NCBI RefSeq assembly: GCF_001297705.1
Contig: NZ_LIRF01000003.1
Location: 992,001-1,056,000, forward strand
Direction: 5' to 3'
From: Chryseobacterium sp. ERMR1:04
Lineage (GTDB): Bacteria; Bacteroidota; Bacteroidia; Flavobacteriales; Weeksellaceae
Length of the DNA stretch: 64,000 bases
The stretch's first letter is position 1, and each line of letters starts with the position of its first letter. The translations under genes were made by a program, and so were the position numbers. The notes under the pieces were generated by a model. The model saw only the letters and a list, made by a program, of their open reading frames with translations. It was not told the DNA's origin and ran no database searches. Below are positions 1-8,982 of the stretch, piece by piece.

Positions 1-446
1 AAGGATGGTATCTGTTAGATGGAAGGAATTTAACCGTATTAACAACAGGAGCTCAGACCAATGCAGCTAAAGTCGGTATAACCATCTCACTTCCTAACGC
101 TACAGATCGTTACTTGAAAGAAAAGGGATCGTCTGCATTATTAAGTATAGGAGGTACACAAACCATTACCCTTTCACAACAGAATCTGCCAAACATTAAT
201 TATAGCGGTACAACTTCTAGTGATGGTGACCATAGTCATCAATATACCGACAGAGGTAACACAACATGGAATCATGGCAGTGGCTCAGTGCAGCTAGCAA
301 ATACAGCTCAGCTAACCAATCAAAATACCGGCTCGGCGGGCAATCACTCTCATACGGTACAGGTAACTTCTGGAGGATCAAACACAAGTATTGATACAGA
401 GCCAAAGAATTTGGCCGCAAATGCTTTTATTTATTTAGGTTTTTAG
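1..446 (+). CDS. Exported tail-collar-like protein, C-terminal part (cut by window start)
   Basis: The reading frame is open from base 3, so the gene begins before the window and only about 147 C-terminal residues are visible. It starts with GWYLLDGR, the same block found in the middle of the next two genes, followed by a conserved LPNATDRYLK block. The C-terminus has two His-x-His motifs (DGDHSHQYTDRG and AGNHSHTV) and ends in FIYLGF. This layout resembles phage tail collar or fibre-tip domains, where HxH motifs can coordinate metal along a trimer axis. A surface adhesin role is inferred. It is the first of three tandem paralogs, 16 bp before the next start, probably one operon. No phage gene lies nearby. 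Confidence 0.8.
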   Translation, partial: GWYLLDGRNLTVLTTGAQTNAAKVGITISLPNATDRYLKEKGSSALLSIGGTQTITLSQQNLPNINYSGTTSSDGDHSHQYTDRGNTTWNHGSGSVQLANTAQLTNQNTGSAGNHSHTVQVTSGGSNTSIDTEPKNLAANAFIYLGF

Positions 447-462
447 GTTTAAAAAATATATT

Positions 463-1245
463 ATGAAAAAGAAACTATTTTATATAATCCCAACCCTTAT
501 CACCATTAGTATTCAAGGACAAGTGGGTATAGGGACAAGCACTCCAAATTCCAATTCTATTTTAGAAGTTACATCTGCAAATAAAGGTATATTACTTATG
601 AGAAACAGCCTTACCAATACTGGATCTCCTATACCGTTGTCAGCCCATGTAAAAGGAATTATCACTTATAATCTCGCCAATTCTAACAATGTTTCTGAAG
701 GGATATATCAGAATAATGGAACCAGCTGGTCTGCTGTTTCCCATGATTATCCTTATGGTACAATTTCAAACAGTTTTGCAGCCGCAGATAACAAAGGATG
801 GTACTTATTAGATGGAAGAGCTATTTCTTCACTTTCCACAAATGTACAGGCAAGAGCAGTAAGCCTCGGATTTACTGCTAATCTTCCAAATGCAAATGAC
901 AGATTACTTAAAACAAAAGACATATCAGAAACTTTAGGTTCTTTGACAGGAAATGCTACGATAGCTCTTGCACAGCCCAATCTTCCAAATGTTATCTTTA
1001 CAGGTAGTACAACAACTGATGGTAATCATATACATACTTATACCGATAGAGGATCAGGAGCTTCTGTAAATAGTGGAAGTGGAGCCACAAATCCTGTAGC
1101 TGACGACACTTCAGGAACATACAATACAGTTGCTGCTGGAGCTCATACCCATACCTTATCGTTCAGCTCAGGGGGAACTTCCCAGCCCGTAAACATCACC
1201 CCTAGTTATCTGGTAACCAACACTTTTATTTATTTAGGAAATTAA
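463..1245 (+). CDS. Exported tail-collar-like protein (second of three tandem paralogs)
   Basis: A 260-aa protein. Residues 1 to about 20 form a signal peptide (MKKKLFYIIPTLITISIQGQ), followed by VGIGTSTPN, an N-terminal block common in flavobacterial surface proteins. The middle has GWYLLDGR and LPNANDRLLK. The C-terminal domain has two HxH motifs, DGNHIHTY and GAHTHTL, and ends FIYLGN. The stop is only 3 bp before the next start, so co-transcription with both neighbours is likely. The exported location follows from the signal peptide. The tail-fibre-like fold is inferred from the HxH/GxH pattern. A trimeric surface fibre or adhesin is the best guess, and no enzymatic motif is visible. Confidence 0.85.
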   Translation: MKKKLFYIIPTLITISIQGQVGIGTSTPNSNSILEVTSANKGILLMRNSLTNTGSPIPLSAHVKGIITYNLANSNNVSEGIYQNNGTSWSAVSHDYPYGTISNSFAAADNKGWYLLDGRAISSLSTNVQARAVSLGFTANLPNANDRLLKTKDISETLGSLTGNATIALAQPNLPNVIFTGSTTTDGNHIHTYTDRGSGASVNSGSGATNPVADDTSGTYNTVAAGAHTHTLSFSSGGTSQPVNITPSYLVTNTFIYLGN

Positions 1246-1248
1246 AAA

Positions 1249-2040
1249 ATGATGAAAAATTTTAAAATTATAATAGCCTCATTGATAATGACTTTTAATT
1301 ATCATATTATAAGTGGACAAGTGGGAATAAATACTCCTGCTCCCAATCAAAATGCATTGCTGGAAATGTTTACCAGCAACAAAGGATTATTACCTCCACG
1401 GATATCTTTAGTCAACATAACCAGTGCTTCTCCACTTGCTCAACACGTTAAAGGAATAATTGTCTATAATATTGTAAATAATGCATTTGTAAATGAAGGA
1501 CTTTATGTAAATAATGGATCTCAGTGGTTTCGCTTATCTACAGAGGATATCCCTTTTGGGCATGTAAAATATAGTGTTTTAACAAGTGACCATAGCGGTT
1601 GGTACTTATTGAATGGAAGAAGTATTTCTTCTTTACCAGCTCCTGCACAAACAAATGTTGCATCTCTCGGATTTGTAACTACGATTCCAGATGCTACGGA
1701 TAGATATTTTAAAGCAAAAACCGGAGCTGAAGTCTTGGGAACCACAGGAGGGAACTCAACAGTTACATTAGTACAAGCAAATCTACCAACAATGACTTTT
1801 AATGGTACAGCTCTTTCGGCAGGTAGTCACGTTCACACATATACAGATAGAGGAAATACTTCAGTAAATGCAGGAGGTGCTGGCAATAATAATGCCGATG
1901 ATACTTCCGGAACATATACCACAAGTACCGCAGGAAACCACACTCACACCTATACTGTAAACACTGGTGGATCAGCCACTCCCGTATCTATTGACCCCAA
2001 ACACCTTAACCTTAATGTCTTTATTTATTTGGGACAGTAA
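1249..2040 (+). CDS. Exported tail-collar-like protein (third of three tandem paralogs)
   Basis: A 263-aa paralog of the preceding gene, starting at ATG 1249 (a second Met follows directly). A hydrophobic signal segment covers about residues 5 to 23, then GQVGINTPAPN. The shared blocks recur in the same order: HVKGIIVYN, GWYLLNGR, PDATDRYFK, then the HxH motifs AGSHVHTYTDRG and AGNHTHTY, ending FIYLGQ. The three copies differ most in the linker between the HxH motifs, as expected for tandem duplicates diverging in a tip region. Surface-fibre function is inferred. A prophage origin is unlikely because the proteins carry their own signal peptides and no phage genes adjoin. Confidence 0.85.
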   Translation: MMKNFKIIIASLIMTFNYHIISGQVGINTPAPNQNALLEMFTSNKGLLPPRISLVNITSASPLAQHVKGIIVYNIVNNAFVNEGLYVNNGSQWFRLSTEDIPFGHVKYSVLTSDHSGWYLLNGRSISSLPAPAQTNVASLGFVTTIPDATDRYFKAKTGAEVLGTTGGNSTVTLVQANLPTMTFNGTALSAGSHVHTYTDRGNTSVNAGGAGNNNADDTSGTYTTSTAGNHTHTYTVNTGGSATPVSIDPKHLNLNVFIYLGQ

Positions 2041-2182
2041 TCTATAGATTAAGGACTATTAAATTATTACCAATAGATGAAATTACAAAACATTTAACTT
2101 AAAAAAATATTTAAATTTTAGTAAAACAGACTGATAATAGAATAAAACAAGTCCTAACAACTGGATATACAGAAAAAACGAA

Positions 2183-2847
2183 CTAGGACAAAAATGGGTT
2201 ATGAAAATAAATTTTCACAACCCATTCATCCATAGTAATAAAATAACTTAGTTTATTTATCAGTTTTAATATAAACTTTAATCTATGCTCATTGACATCC
2301 CATGTCGACGTTTCTCTCTCGATTGCTTCAAGATATTTTTTCCTGATCTCCCGTAAGGAATTTCCGATCGACTTACTTAAATATTCGCTATTTGTCAATC
2401 TATTTCTAGTAATGAGCTCTATGGCAATTTCTTGATGGTCTTTAAAGAGATCATGGCTAGTCCAGATGCACAAACCTTCCATTACAGCACGTTTAGTATT
2501 TATACTTTCATTGTTGATCCAAGATTAAATTTTCGGCATTGCATTTTATACTCCTTTTGTCTATAATATGAATTGAAGGCTTTTGCAAGCATTTCCTACA
2601 TCCACTAGCTTTCATCTTTTGGAACAATATCTTCCATAATATGTAACGCTTTTAAATTTTTATAGAAAATTTCGCCTAACACATAAACGCCTAAAATCCT
2701 TATCTAATAAACCTGAGCAGTTTCTATGAATCTTTTCGCCGTATGTAAATAATCAAGGACTTCATCTTTAAGCATAAGGTTTCCGGCTTCAATGATATGG
2801 TTAAAGCCGTGCTCTATTTTCGTAATATTTTCAAGAAGCTTTTCCAT
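2183..2847 (-). pseudogene. Decayed gene of unknown family
   Basis: Two coding-looking pieces lie in line on the minus strand. The upstream piece (2704-2847) encodes 47 aa starting MEKLLENITKIEHGFNHIIE. The downstream piece (2183-2482) encodes 99 aa, rich in Glu, Lys, Ile and Leu and probably helical. Between them the frame is interrupted, but coding-like stretches such as GVYVLGEIFYKNLKALH remain. The parts read best as one helical protein broken by several stops and frameshifts. I do not recognise the family. The 99-aa piece might still be expressed alone. The rest of 2483-3168 holds nothing else I can identify. Confidence 0.35.
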
Positions 2848-3168
2848 AATAACATATCATTTTTTTTATATCATTTATAAAAGTTCGATCACCAATTTAT
2901 TTAGCAGTTAATTAAGGTGAGCCCTATTTACCAGAATAGTATCACCTACTCTACTACTCATAGTAAATTGAACTAATATAAGTTGAGTAAACATATTTTT
3001 CTGGAGATTCTTATCTGTTAATTTCAATGTAGTTTGACATTCGTGATGGATTAAGATACAGGTTAGAATAGAATCCTTTTATATTGTCCAAAAAGCTTCT
3101 ATATACGAACACTTTTATAAAAGATGCAAATAAACTCACTACATTAAATATTTTATGAAATAAACAAT

Positions 3169-4608
3169 CTATTTAAAATAATTATTTGTAAGTCTGTTCA
3201 GCATCCCTTTGAAAATCAATCCATGAAACGGTAATACAGAATACCAATACAATCTTCCCCATAACCCTCTGGGTCGGAAGACGGCTTTCTGCCAAAGCTT
3301 TCCTTTGTATAATTTGAACATAAGCCAAGCTTCTCCAGGTAATTTCATTTCAGCAAAAAGGATTAATTTACCTTCTTCTCTATTGGCATAAATGACACGC
3401 CAGAAATCCAAAGCGTCGCCTTCGTGAAGTTGTAACGGGTGTGTTCTTCCTCTTCTAAGACCTGGACCGCCAACCAAAACATCCATATAGCCTCTTATTT
3501 TCCAAAGACCTTGTCCATACCAACCATTGTTGCCGCCCACTCCAAAAACCCGGTCAAGACATTTTTCCCTGTCATCATATTTTGCACTCCTAACATCCTT
3601 GAAACATCCGAAATGAGGCACTTCGATATATTCTTTGAGTGAGGAATCATTTCTGCTGCTGATAAAGCTGTCTTTCCAACTAGAACGTATTTCGTTGGCC
3701 TGAATTTTAGCCATCGTTCTCTCCAAAGCCTCGCTATATGAAAAAGGGTTAACTCCAGTTATTTTTTTAATCTGAGATAAACTTTCGTCCTTACAAACAA
3801 CTTCAATTTTCATACTTCCTACCAATGAACTTGCCAAATTATAAGATGTTGAAGTGATAAAATACAGCCAGTAAGATGATAATTTTGGTGTCATTACCGG
3901 TAAAATAAAAATACTTCGTTTTAAACCGCGCACATTGGCGTAGCCCATCAATATTTCTTTGTAAGTAAGAACATTATCACAACCAATATCAAAACTTTTA
4001 TGGTACGTTTCCTTCTTGAACAGAGTGAAAATGAGAAAATCCAAAACATTCGCAATTCCTATCGGTTGGCATTTCGTATTAAGCCATCTAGGAGTAACCA
4101 TCACAGGCAACTTTTCAACAAGATCACGGATTATCTCAAAAGAGGCACTCCCCGAACCGATAATAATTCCAGCCCGCAAAACAGTAACAGGAATTTCACA
4201 TTCAATCAATAACTTTTCCACATTAAATCTTGAATTGAGATGTTTTGATAATTCTTTTTGGTTCACCAATCCTGATAAATATATAATATGCTCACACTGG
4301 GTTTTCTCAATAGCAGAAATAAAATTCTGAGCGCAAGTCTTTTCAGATTCTTCATAATCATTACTTGTACTCATAGAATGCATCAGATAATATGCACCGG
4401 AAATATCATGCGGAATATTCTTCAATGTTTCCTCTTTCAGAAAATCAACCTCAATTACTTCTATAAAATCATCTTTGATTCCTTCTGGTTTTGAAAAACG
4501 ACTAACATCACGACTGCAGCAAATAACTTTATAGCCATGCTCCGCAATTACACTGATCATTCTTTTGCCGATGTAACCAGTTGCTCCTGTGAGTAATATT
4601 TTTTTCAT
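3169..4608 (-). CDS. YbjT-like NAD(P)-binding SDR with C-terminal DUF2867
   Basis: A 479-aa protein. The N-terminus MKKILLTGATGYIGKRM carries the Rossmann motif GATGYIG of atypical/extended SDRs, and YYLMHSM and VLRAGIIIGSGS fit the NmrA/YbjT branch. The C-terminal part from about residue 340 (VFGVGGNNGWYG, LLVGGPGLRRGR-like and ALDFWRVIYANREEGKLILF) matches DUF2867. Length and order match E. coli YbjT (about 476 aa). The substrate is unknown; a quinone or nucleotide-sugar-like redox substrate would be speculation. It lies 55 bp downstream of ribA on the same strand and could be co-transcribed with it. Confidence 0.85.
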   Translation of the reverse strand: MKKILLTGATGYIGKRMISVIAEHGYKVICCSRDVSRFSKPEGIKDDFIEVIEVDFLKEETLKNIPHDISGAYYLMHSMSTSNDYEESEKTCAQNFISAIEKTQCEHIIYLSGLVNQKELSKHLNSRFNVEKLLIECEIPVTVLRAGIIIGSGSASFEIIRDLVEKLPVMVTPRWLNTKCQPIGIANVLDFLIFTLFKKETYHKSFDIGCDNVLTYKEILMGYANVRGLKRSIFILPVMTPKLSSYWLYFITSTSYNLASSLVGSMKIEVVCKDESLSQIKKITGVNPFSYSEALERTMAKIQANEIRSSWKDSFISSRNDSSLKEYIEVPHFGCFKDVRSAKYDDREKCLDRVFGVGGNNGWYGQGLWKIRGYMDVLVGGPGLRRGRTHPLQLHEGDALDFWRVIYANREEGKLILFAEMKLPGEAWLMFKLYKGKLWQKAVFRPRGLWGRLYWYSVLPFHGLIFKGMLNRLTNNYFK

Positions 4609-4663
4609 ATAAAATATTATTTTTAATAATTTACATAAACATTTTGTGATACCAATAGAAAAA

Positions 4664-5254
4664 TTAAAGCTTATCTAAAAGATGACCGAAATAATCTTTC
4701 TTTGTAGTAAGATAAGATTCATTGATTGGATTAGATTCAATTTCCAAAGGAATTCTTTGATTAAGTAAAATCCCGCTATTATTAAATACCTTTAATTTTT
4801 CAGGATTATTGGTAAGTAAATTAACTTTAAAGACATTAAGAATTTTCAATATCTGGATTCCTACATCAAAATTTCTCCCATCTGCCGGCAGACCTAGTCT
4901 CAAATTGGCCTCTACCGTATCAAAACCTTGCTCCTGAAGAGCATACGCTTTTAGTTTGTTAATAATCCCAATATTTCTTCCTTCCTGTCTTAAATAAATT
5001 AAAATACCTCCGTTTTCTGATACAAATTTCATTGTAGCATCCAGTTGTTGTCCACATTCACACTTCCTTGAATGAAAAACTTCTCCAGTTATACACTCCG
5101 AATGGAAGCGTACATTAACAATAGTATTAAGATCTGTTTTTTCAGCGACCCATACCAAATGAGGACTCCAGTCATTTTCATTTTCAGAAAATGCATAAAC
5201 GGTAAACATTCCAAAATCTGTGGGTATATTAGATTGAGCCTGTATTTTCAACAT
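4664..5254 (-). CDS. ribA: GTP cyclohydrolase II
   Basis: A 196-aa stand-alone RibA, the usual size. It converts GTP to 2,5-diamino-6-ribosylamino-4-pyrimidinone 5'-phosphate, the first step of riboflavin synthesis, in the cytoplasm. The zinc site is intact: C54, C65 and C67 in HSECITGEVFHSRKCECGQ, the same numbering as the E. coli enzyme. LRQEGRNIGIINKLKAYAL and DTVEANLRLGLPADGR are the GTP-binding and catalytic blocks, and LLTNNPEKL is the late conserved motif. It is not fused to RibB. It diverges from the photolyase cluster over 96 bp with its own TAnnTTTG box. Because FeS-BCP relatives can use the lumazine intermediate as antenna, shared light-repair physiology is plausible but inferred. 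Confidence 0.93.
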   Translation of the reverse strand: MLKIQAQSNIPTDFGMFTVYAFSENENDWSPHLVWVAEKTDLNTIVNVRFHSECITGEVFHSRKCECGQQLDATMKFVSENGGILIYLRQEGRNIGIINKLKAYALQEQGFDTVEANLRLGLPADGRNFDVGIQILKILNVFKVNLLTNNPEKLKVFNNSGILLNQRIPLEIESNPINESYLTTKKDYFGHLLDKL

Positions 5255-5283
5255 TAGTTATATTTTGAACCATTAATATAGTA

Positions 5284-5332
5284 CAAATTTATACATTATT
5301 AATTTAAATAGTAAAATAAATTACTAAATTTG
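5284..5332. promoter_or_regulatory. Divergent promoter pair for ribA and the tetR-photolyase run
   Basis: CAAATTTA at 5284-5291 reads TAAATTTG on the minus strand, 30 bp before the ribA ATG. TAAATTTG at 5325-5332 on the plus strand lies 18 bp before the TetR ATG. Both match the Bacteroidota -7 consensus TAnnTTTG. A clear -33 TTTG was not seen for either. Confidence 0.5.
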
Positions 5333-5350
5333 TTTTAAATAAAATTTAAA

Positions 5351-6010
5351 ATGGAAAAGGAAAATCAGATTACAGAAGACAGACTATTTGAATTGTATGG
5401 TGATTATATTCTGAATCATGCAGAAAGGCCTAAAAACATGTATCGTTTTGCAAAAGATAATGATTTCGAAGAAAAAGACTTTTATGATTATTTTTCAAGT
5501 TTTGAGCAGATTGAAAAACAGATGCTCACTAATCTTTTTACCAAATCGGTAGAATTGGCTTCACAAGTGAATGATTCAGAAGCAGTCACTTCAAAAGAAA
5601 AACTATTGAATGTTTATTTTATCTTCTTTGAAAATTTAACAATGAACAGATCATTGGTTCTTATGATATTGGGAAATGATAAATTACATGCTGCAAAAAT
5701 TTCGAATCATCTTAAAGAAACACACCGTAATTATATTAAAACATTAGACTTTAATGACTGGGAAATATTGAAAAAAGCCAAAAATGATATAAAAAACCTA
5801 CACGAAAAAGCTAGAGAAGAAGCATTATGGTTGCACCTGGTTTCAGTCATTGAGTTTTGGAAAAAAGACACTTCACCTTCCTTTGAAAAAACAGATCTAT
5901 TCATTGAGAAAACAATTGATACCGGATTTGAGTTAATGGATAATGAACCATTGCGAAAGGTACTTGATCTTGGGAAATTTTTATTCAAAGAAACATTCAA
6001 AAAAAGTTAA
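5351..6010 (+). CDS. TetR-family transcriptional regulator
   Basis: A 219-aa protein. Residues 10 to 60 form a TetR-type three-helix DNA-binding domain; KNMYRFAKDNDFEEKDFYDYF occupies the HTH and tyrosine-containing region. The rest is an all-helical ligand/dimer domain with the long Lys/Glu-rich segments of Bacteroidota TetR proteins paired with AarF kinases. The stop TAA is immediately followed by the ATG of the AarF gene, indicating translational coupling. It is first in the seven-gene run and probably controls it. The ligand is unknown. Confidence 0.8.
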   Translation: MEKENQITEDRLFELYGDYILNHAERPKNMYRFAKDNDFEEKDFYDYFSSFEQIEKQMLTNLFTKSVELASQVNDSEAVTSKEKLLNVYFIFFENLTMNRSLVLMILGNDKLHAAKISNHLKETHRNYIKTLDFNDWEILKKAKNDIKNLHEKAREEALWLHLVSVIEFWKKDTSPSFEKTDLFIEKTIDTGFELMDNEPLRKVLDLGKFLFKETFKKS

Positions 6011-7333
6011 ATGAAAACACTCAATAAAATACCAACAGGAAAGTTAGAAAGAACAAGCAGTTTGTTGAAAGCCGGAGCAAAAGTTGGGGTCAATTACATC
6101 AAATACTACGGTAATAAAATAACAAAAGATAAAAACGAAGAGGAAGCCCTTAAAACCCTCAATGAAGAAAATGCAACAGACATCTACGATTCTCTTAAAG
6201 AGCTCAAAGGTTCTGCCTTAAAAGTAGCACAGATGTTGAGTATGGAGAAAAATATTCTGCCTCAGGCTTATGTAGACAAATTTTCTTTGTCTCAATTTTC
6301 AGTACCTCCGCTTTCCGGAGCTTTGGTAAAGAAAACTTTTAGAAAATATTTTGGGAAAAACCCAGAAGACATATTTGATGAATTTACTACAGAATCTGTG
6401 AATGCAGCAAGTATTGGGCAGGTACACAAAGCTAAAAAAGGAGATAAAAACTTTGCTGTAAAAATTCAATATCCCGGAGTAAGAGAAAGTATTTCCAGTG
6501 ATTTGAAAATGGTAAAACCTATCGCCATGAAAATGTTCAACATCAAAAAAGAAGGTTCAGAATCTTATTTTCAAGAAGTTGAAAGCAAACTGTTTGAGGA
6601 AACAGATTATAATTTGGAACTGAAAAGAAGTCTGTATATTGTTGAAAAATGCAGTCACCTGCCAAACACTCAATTTCCTCAATACTATCCTGAATTTTCT
6701 TGTGAAAAGATTATCACAATGGACTGGCTGAACGGAAAACATTTCTCAGAATTCATCAAGCAAAAAAAATCTCAGGAAGAGTTAAATACAATCGGACAAA
6801 CGCTTTGGGACTTTTATATGTACCAAATGCATATCTTAAAACAAGTTCATGCAGATCCGCATCCTGGAAATTTTTTAGTATCCGAGAATCTAAACTTACT
6901 TGTCATAGATTTTGGATGTATTAAAGAAATTCCGCAAGAATTTTATATTCCTTATTTCGAATTGGCCAAAAAAGAAAATTTAAACAATCCTGAAATTTTT
7001 AAAGAAAAATTATACCAGCTTGAGATCTTACGTGATGATGATTCTCAGCAGGAACAGGAATTTTTTACCCAACTTTTCTACGAATTGCTTGAATTATTTA
7101 CAAGACCTTTTAACAGTGAAAAATTTGACTTTTCTGATGAAAAATTCTTTCAGGAAATTGCAGATCTTGGGCAACGTTATGCAAAACTCAGCGATATAAA
7201 AGGAATGAATACCAATAGAGGCTCTAAACATTTTATTTATCTAAACAGAACTTTTTTTGGTTTGTATCATATGATGCACGATTTAAGAGCAAAAGATATT
7301 GTGATTAATAATTATAAAAAATTTATCGCCTAA
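6011..7333 (+). CDS. AarF/ABC1/UbiB-family atypical kinase
   Basis: A 440-aa cytosolic protein of the AarF/ADCK/UbiB family. The signature features are present: the KAAQM-like block LKVAQMLSMEKNILPQAYV, the Ala-rich loop NAASIGQVHKAK, the ATP-binding lysine in FAVKIQYPG, the catalytic segment VHADPHPGNFLV and the metal-binding LVIDFGCIKE. Family members act in quinone biosynthesis or lipid homeostasis as ATPases rather than classical protein kinases. No C-terminal membrane helices are evident, unlike proteobacterial UbiB. It abuts the TetR gene upstream and the DUF2256 gene downstream with no spacing, so it belongs to the same transcription unit. Its exact substrate here is unknown. Confidence 0.88.
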   Translation: MKTLNKIPTGKLERTSSLLKAGAKVGVNYIKYYGNKITKDKNEEEALKTLNEENATDIYDSLKELKGSALKVAQMLSMEKNILPQAYVDKFSLSQFSVPPLSGALVKKTFRKYFGKNPEDIFDEFTTESVNAASIGQVHKAKKGDKNFAVKIQYPGVRESISSDLKMVKPIAMKMFNIKKEGSESYFQEVESKLFEETDYNLELKRSLYIVEKCSHLPNTQFPQYYPEFSCEKIITMDWLNGKHFSEFIKQKKSQEELNTIGQTLWDFYMYQMHILKQVHADPHPGNFLVSENLNLLVIDFGCIKEIPQEFYIPYFELAKKENLNNPEIFKEKLYQLEILRDDDSQQEQEFFTQLFYELLELFTRPFNSEKFDFSDEKFFQEIADLGQRYAKLSDIKGMNTNRGSKHFIYLNRTFFGLYHMMHDLRAKDIVINNYKKFIA

Positions 7334-7489
7334 ATGCCTGCCAATTTACCTTCAAAAATTTGTGAAGTCTGTGGATTATCTTTTAACTGGCGAAAAAAGT
7401 GGAAGAAAAATTGGGATGATGTAAAATACTGCAGTGAAAAATGCCGAAAAAATAAAAAATCAATATCATCAGCTCCACAAAAGAGTTAA
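7334..7489 (+). CDS. DUF2256 small zinc-ribbon protein
   Basis: A 51-aa gene starting at the ATG directly after the AarF stop. It has two Cys pairs, KICEVCGLSFNWRKKWKK and VKYCSEKCRKNKK, giving a CxxC...CxxxC pattern typical of DUF2256 zinc-binding proteins. DUF2256 genes are known neighbours of deoxyribodipyrimidine photolyase-related genes in many bacteria, as here (16 bp before the photolyase start). A helper or metal-handling role for the photolyase is inferred only from this context. Confidence 0.85.
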   Translation: MPANLPSKICEVCGLSFNWRKKWKKNWDDVKYCSEKCRKNKKSISSAPQKS

Positions 7490-7504
7490 TTAAAATCCTG
7501 AATT

Positions 7505-8980
7505 ATGCCTACAATAAAATCATGTGTTGCACAATTGATATTTCCTCATCAGCTTTTTAAAGACACTGATTATCTGGATAAAGATCAGCCCATTTTTTTG
7601 GTGGAGGAATTTCTATTATTCAGGCAATATGCTTTTCATAAACAAAAAATTGCTCTTCATAGAGCCAGCATGAAATTTTATGAAGATTATTTGATTAAAT
7701 CCGGATTCAGAGTTCATTACATAGAAAGTACATCAGAATTATCTGATGTTCAGAATCTCATTATCAATTTAGAAAAAGAGAAATACCAAAAAATCATCAT
7801 CACTGATGTTTGCGACAACTGGCTGGAGAAAAGAATCAGACAAACAAAATTGGAATTGGATATTCTTGATACTCCATTATTCATTAATACAAGAGATGAT
7901 CTAAAAGATTATTTTGAAGGTAAAGAATTTTATCATCAGACCGATTTTTATAAACAGCAAAGAATATCCCGGAATATTTTAATGATTGCAGGGAAACCTA
8001 TGGGCGGAAAATGGACTTTCGATACAGAGAACAGAAAGAAATATCCTAAACATAAAAAAGCCCCAGCCCTACATTTCCCGGAAAATAGCAAATATTATGA
8101 AGAAGCAAAAAAATATACGAAAAAACATTACAGTGAAAATTATGGCAATCTAACTTCTTATCAACTTTATCCTGTTACTTTTGACGAAGCTGAAAACTGG
8201 TTGAATCAATTTCTGGAACAACGTTTTTCAGAATTCGGGATTTATGAAGACAGTATTGTGGAGCATGAGCATTTTCTTCATCACAGTGTACTTTCTCCTT
8301 TGCTTAACATCGGCCTCTTGACTGCTGTACATGTATTAGAAAAATCTATAAGTTATGCGAGGGAGCATAGTATTCCAATCAATTCTCTTGAGGGCTTTGT
8401 GAGACAGATTTTAGGCTGGAGAGAATTTGTGCGGGGTGTTTATCTCTATCAGGGAAGTTTCCAGAGAAATAAAAATTACTGGAAGCATGCCCTCCCTCTT
8501 CCTACATCGTTTTACACCGCCGAAACAAATATTAAACCTATTGACAGTAGTATTTTGAAGGTCTTGCAAACGGGATATGCTCACCATATCGAAAGGCTAA
8601 TGATTTTCGCCAATTTTATGAATCTCTGCAAATTCAATCCTCATGAGGTTTATCAATGGTTTATGGAATTATTTATTGATTCATACGATTGGGTGATGGT
8701 TCCGAATGTATATGGGATGAGTAGTTTTTCTGATGGTGGGAAAATGAGTACTAAACCTTATATCAGCGGAAGTAACTACATCAAAAAAATGAGTGATTAT
8801 TCTGATGGAAAATGGACCGAACAATGGGACGCCCTTTTTTGGAATTTCATCAATGATAACCGTACATTTTTCAAAACCAATCCAAGGCTTGGAATGATGT
8901 TGAGAACACTCGACAAGATGCCTGAAGAAAAGAAGTCAGCTCATTTTAAAGAAGCAATACAACTCATGAAAAATTTATAA
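7505..8980 (+). CDS. FeS-BCP/PhrB-type photolyase-cryptochrome lacking the Fe-S cysteines
   Basis: A 491-aa cryptochrome/photolyase-family protein of the deoxyribodipyrimidine photolyase-related class (PhrB/CryB-like (6-4) photolyases). The N-terminal antenna domain starts MPTIKSCVAQLIFPHQLF. The C-terminal FAD domain has QILGWREFVRGVY, AHHIERLMIFANF, MVPNVYGMSSFSDGGKMS and KPYISGSNYIKKMSDY. Classical members bind a [4Fe-4S] cluster through four Cys; here the first maps to Ser near residue 346 (PIDSSILKV), the second and third to MSDYSDGKW (429-437), and the fourth is absent from EQWDALFWNF. Only three Cys exist in the whole protein, and none is at these sites. Light-driven repair or sensing with FAD, without the cluster, is inferred. 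The start is ATG 7505. Confidence 0.88.
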   Translation: MPTIKSCVAQLIFPHQLFKDTDYLDKDQPIFLVEEFLLFRQYAFHKQKIALHRASMKFYEDYLIKSGFRVHYIESTSELSDVQNLIINLEKEKYQKIIITDVCDNWLEKRIRQTKLELDILDTPLFINTRDDLKDYFEGKEFYHQTDFYKQQRISRNILMIAGKPMGGKWTFDTENRKKYPKHKKAPALHFPENSKYYEEAKKYTKKHYSENYGNLTSYQLYPVTFDEAENWLNQFLEQRFSEFGIYEDSIVEHEHFLHHSVLSPLLNIGLLTAVHVLEKSISYAREHSIPINSLEGFVRQILGWREFVRGVYLYQGSFQRNKNYWKHALPLPTSFYTAETNIKPIDSSILKVLQTGYAHHIERLMIFANFMNLCKFNPHEVYQWFMELFIDSYDWVMVPNVYGMSSFSDGGKMSTKPYISGSNYIKKMSDYSDGKWTEQWDALFWNFINDNRTFFKTNPRLGMMLRTLDKMPEEKKSAHFKEAIQLMKNL

Positions 8981-8982
8981 GA

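Noticed and set aside
1..2040. Prophage tail-fibre genes
   Set aside because: Each visible N-terminus has a signal peptide, and no capsid, portal, terminase or lysis gene is nearby; bacterial surface proteins fit better.
3439..4494. Several open frames opposite the YbjT-like gene
   Set aside because: Antisense shadows of a well-supported coding region with no family resemblance.
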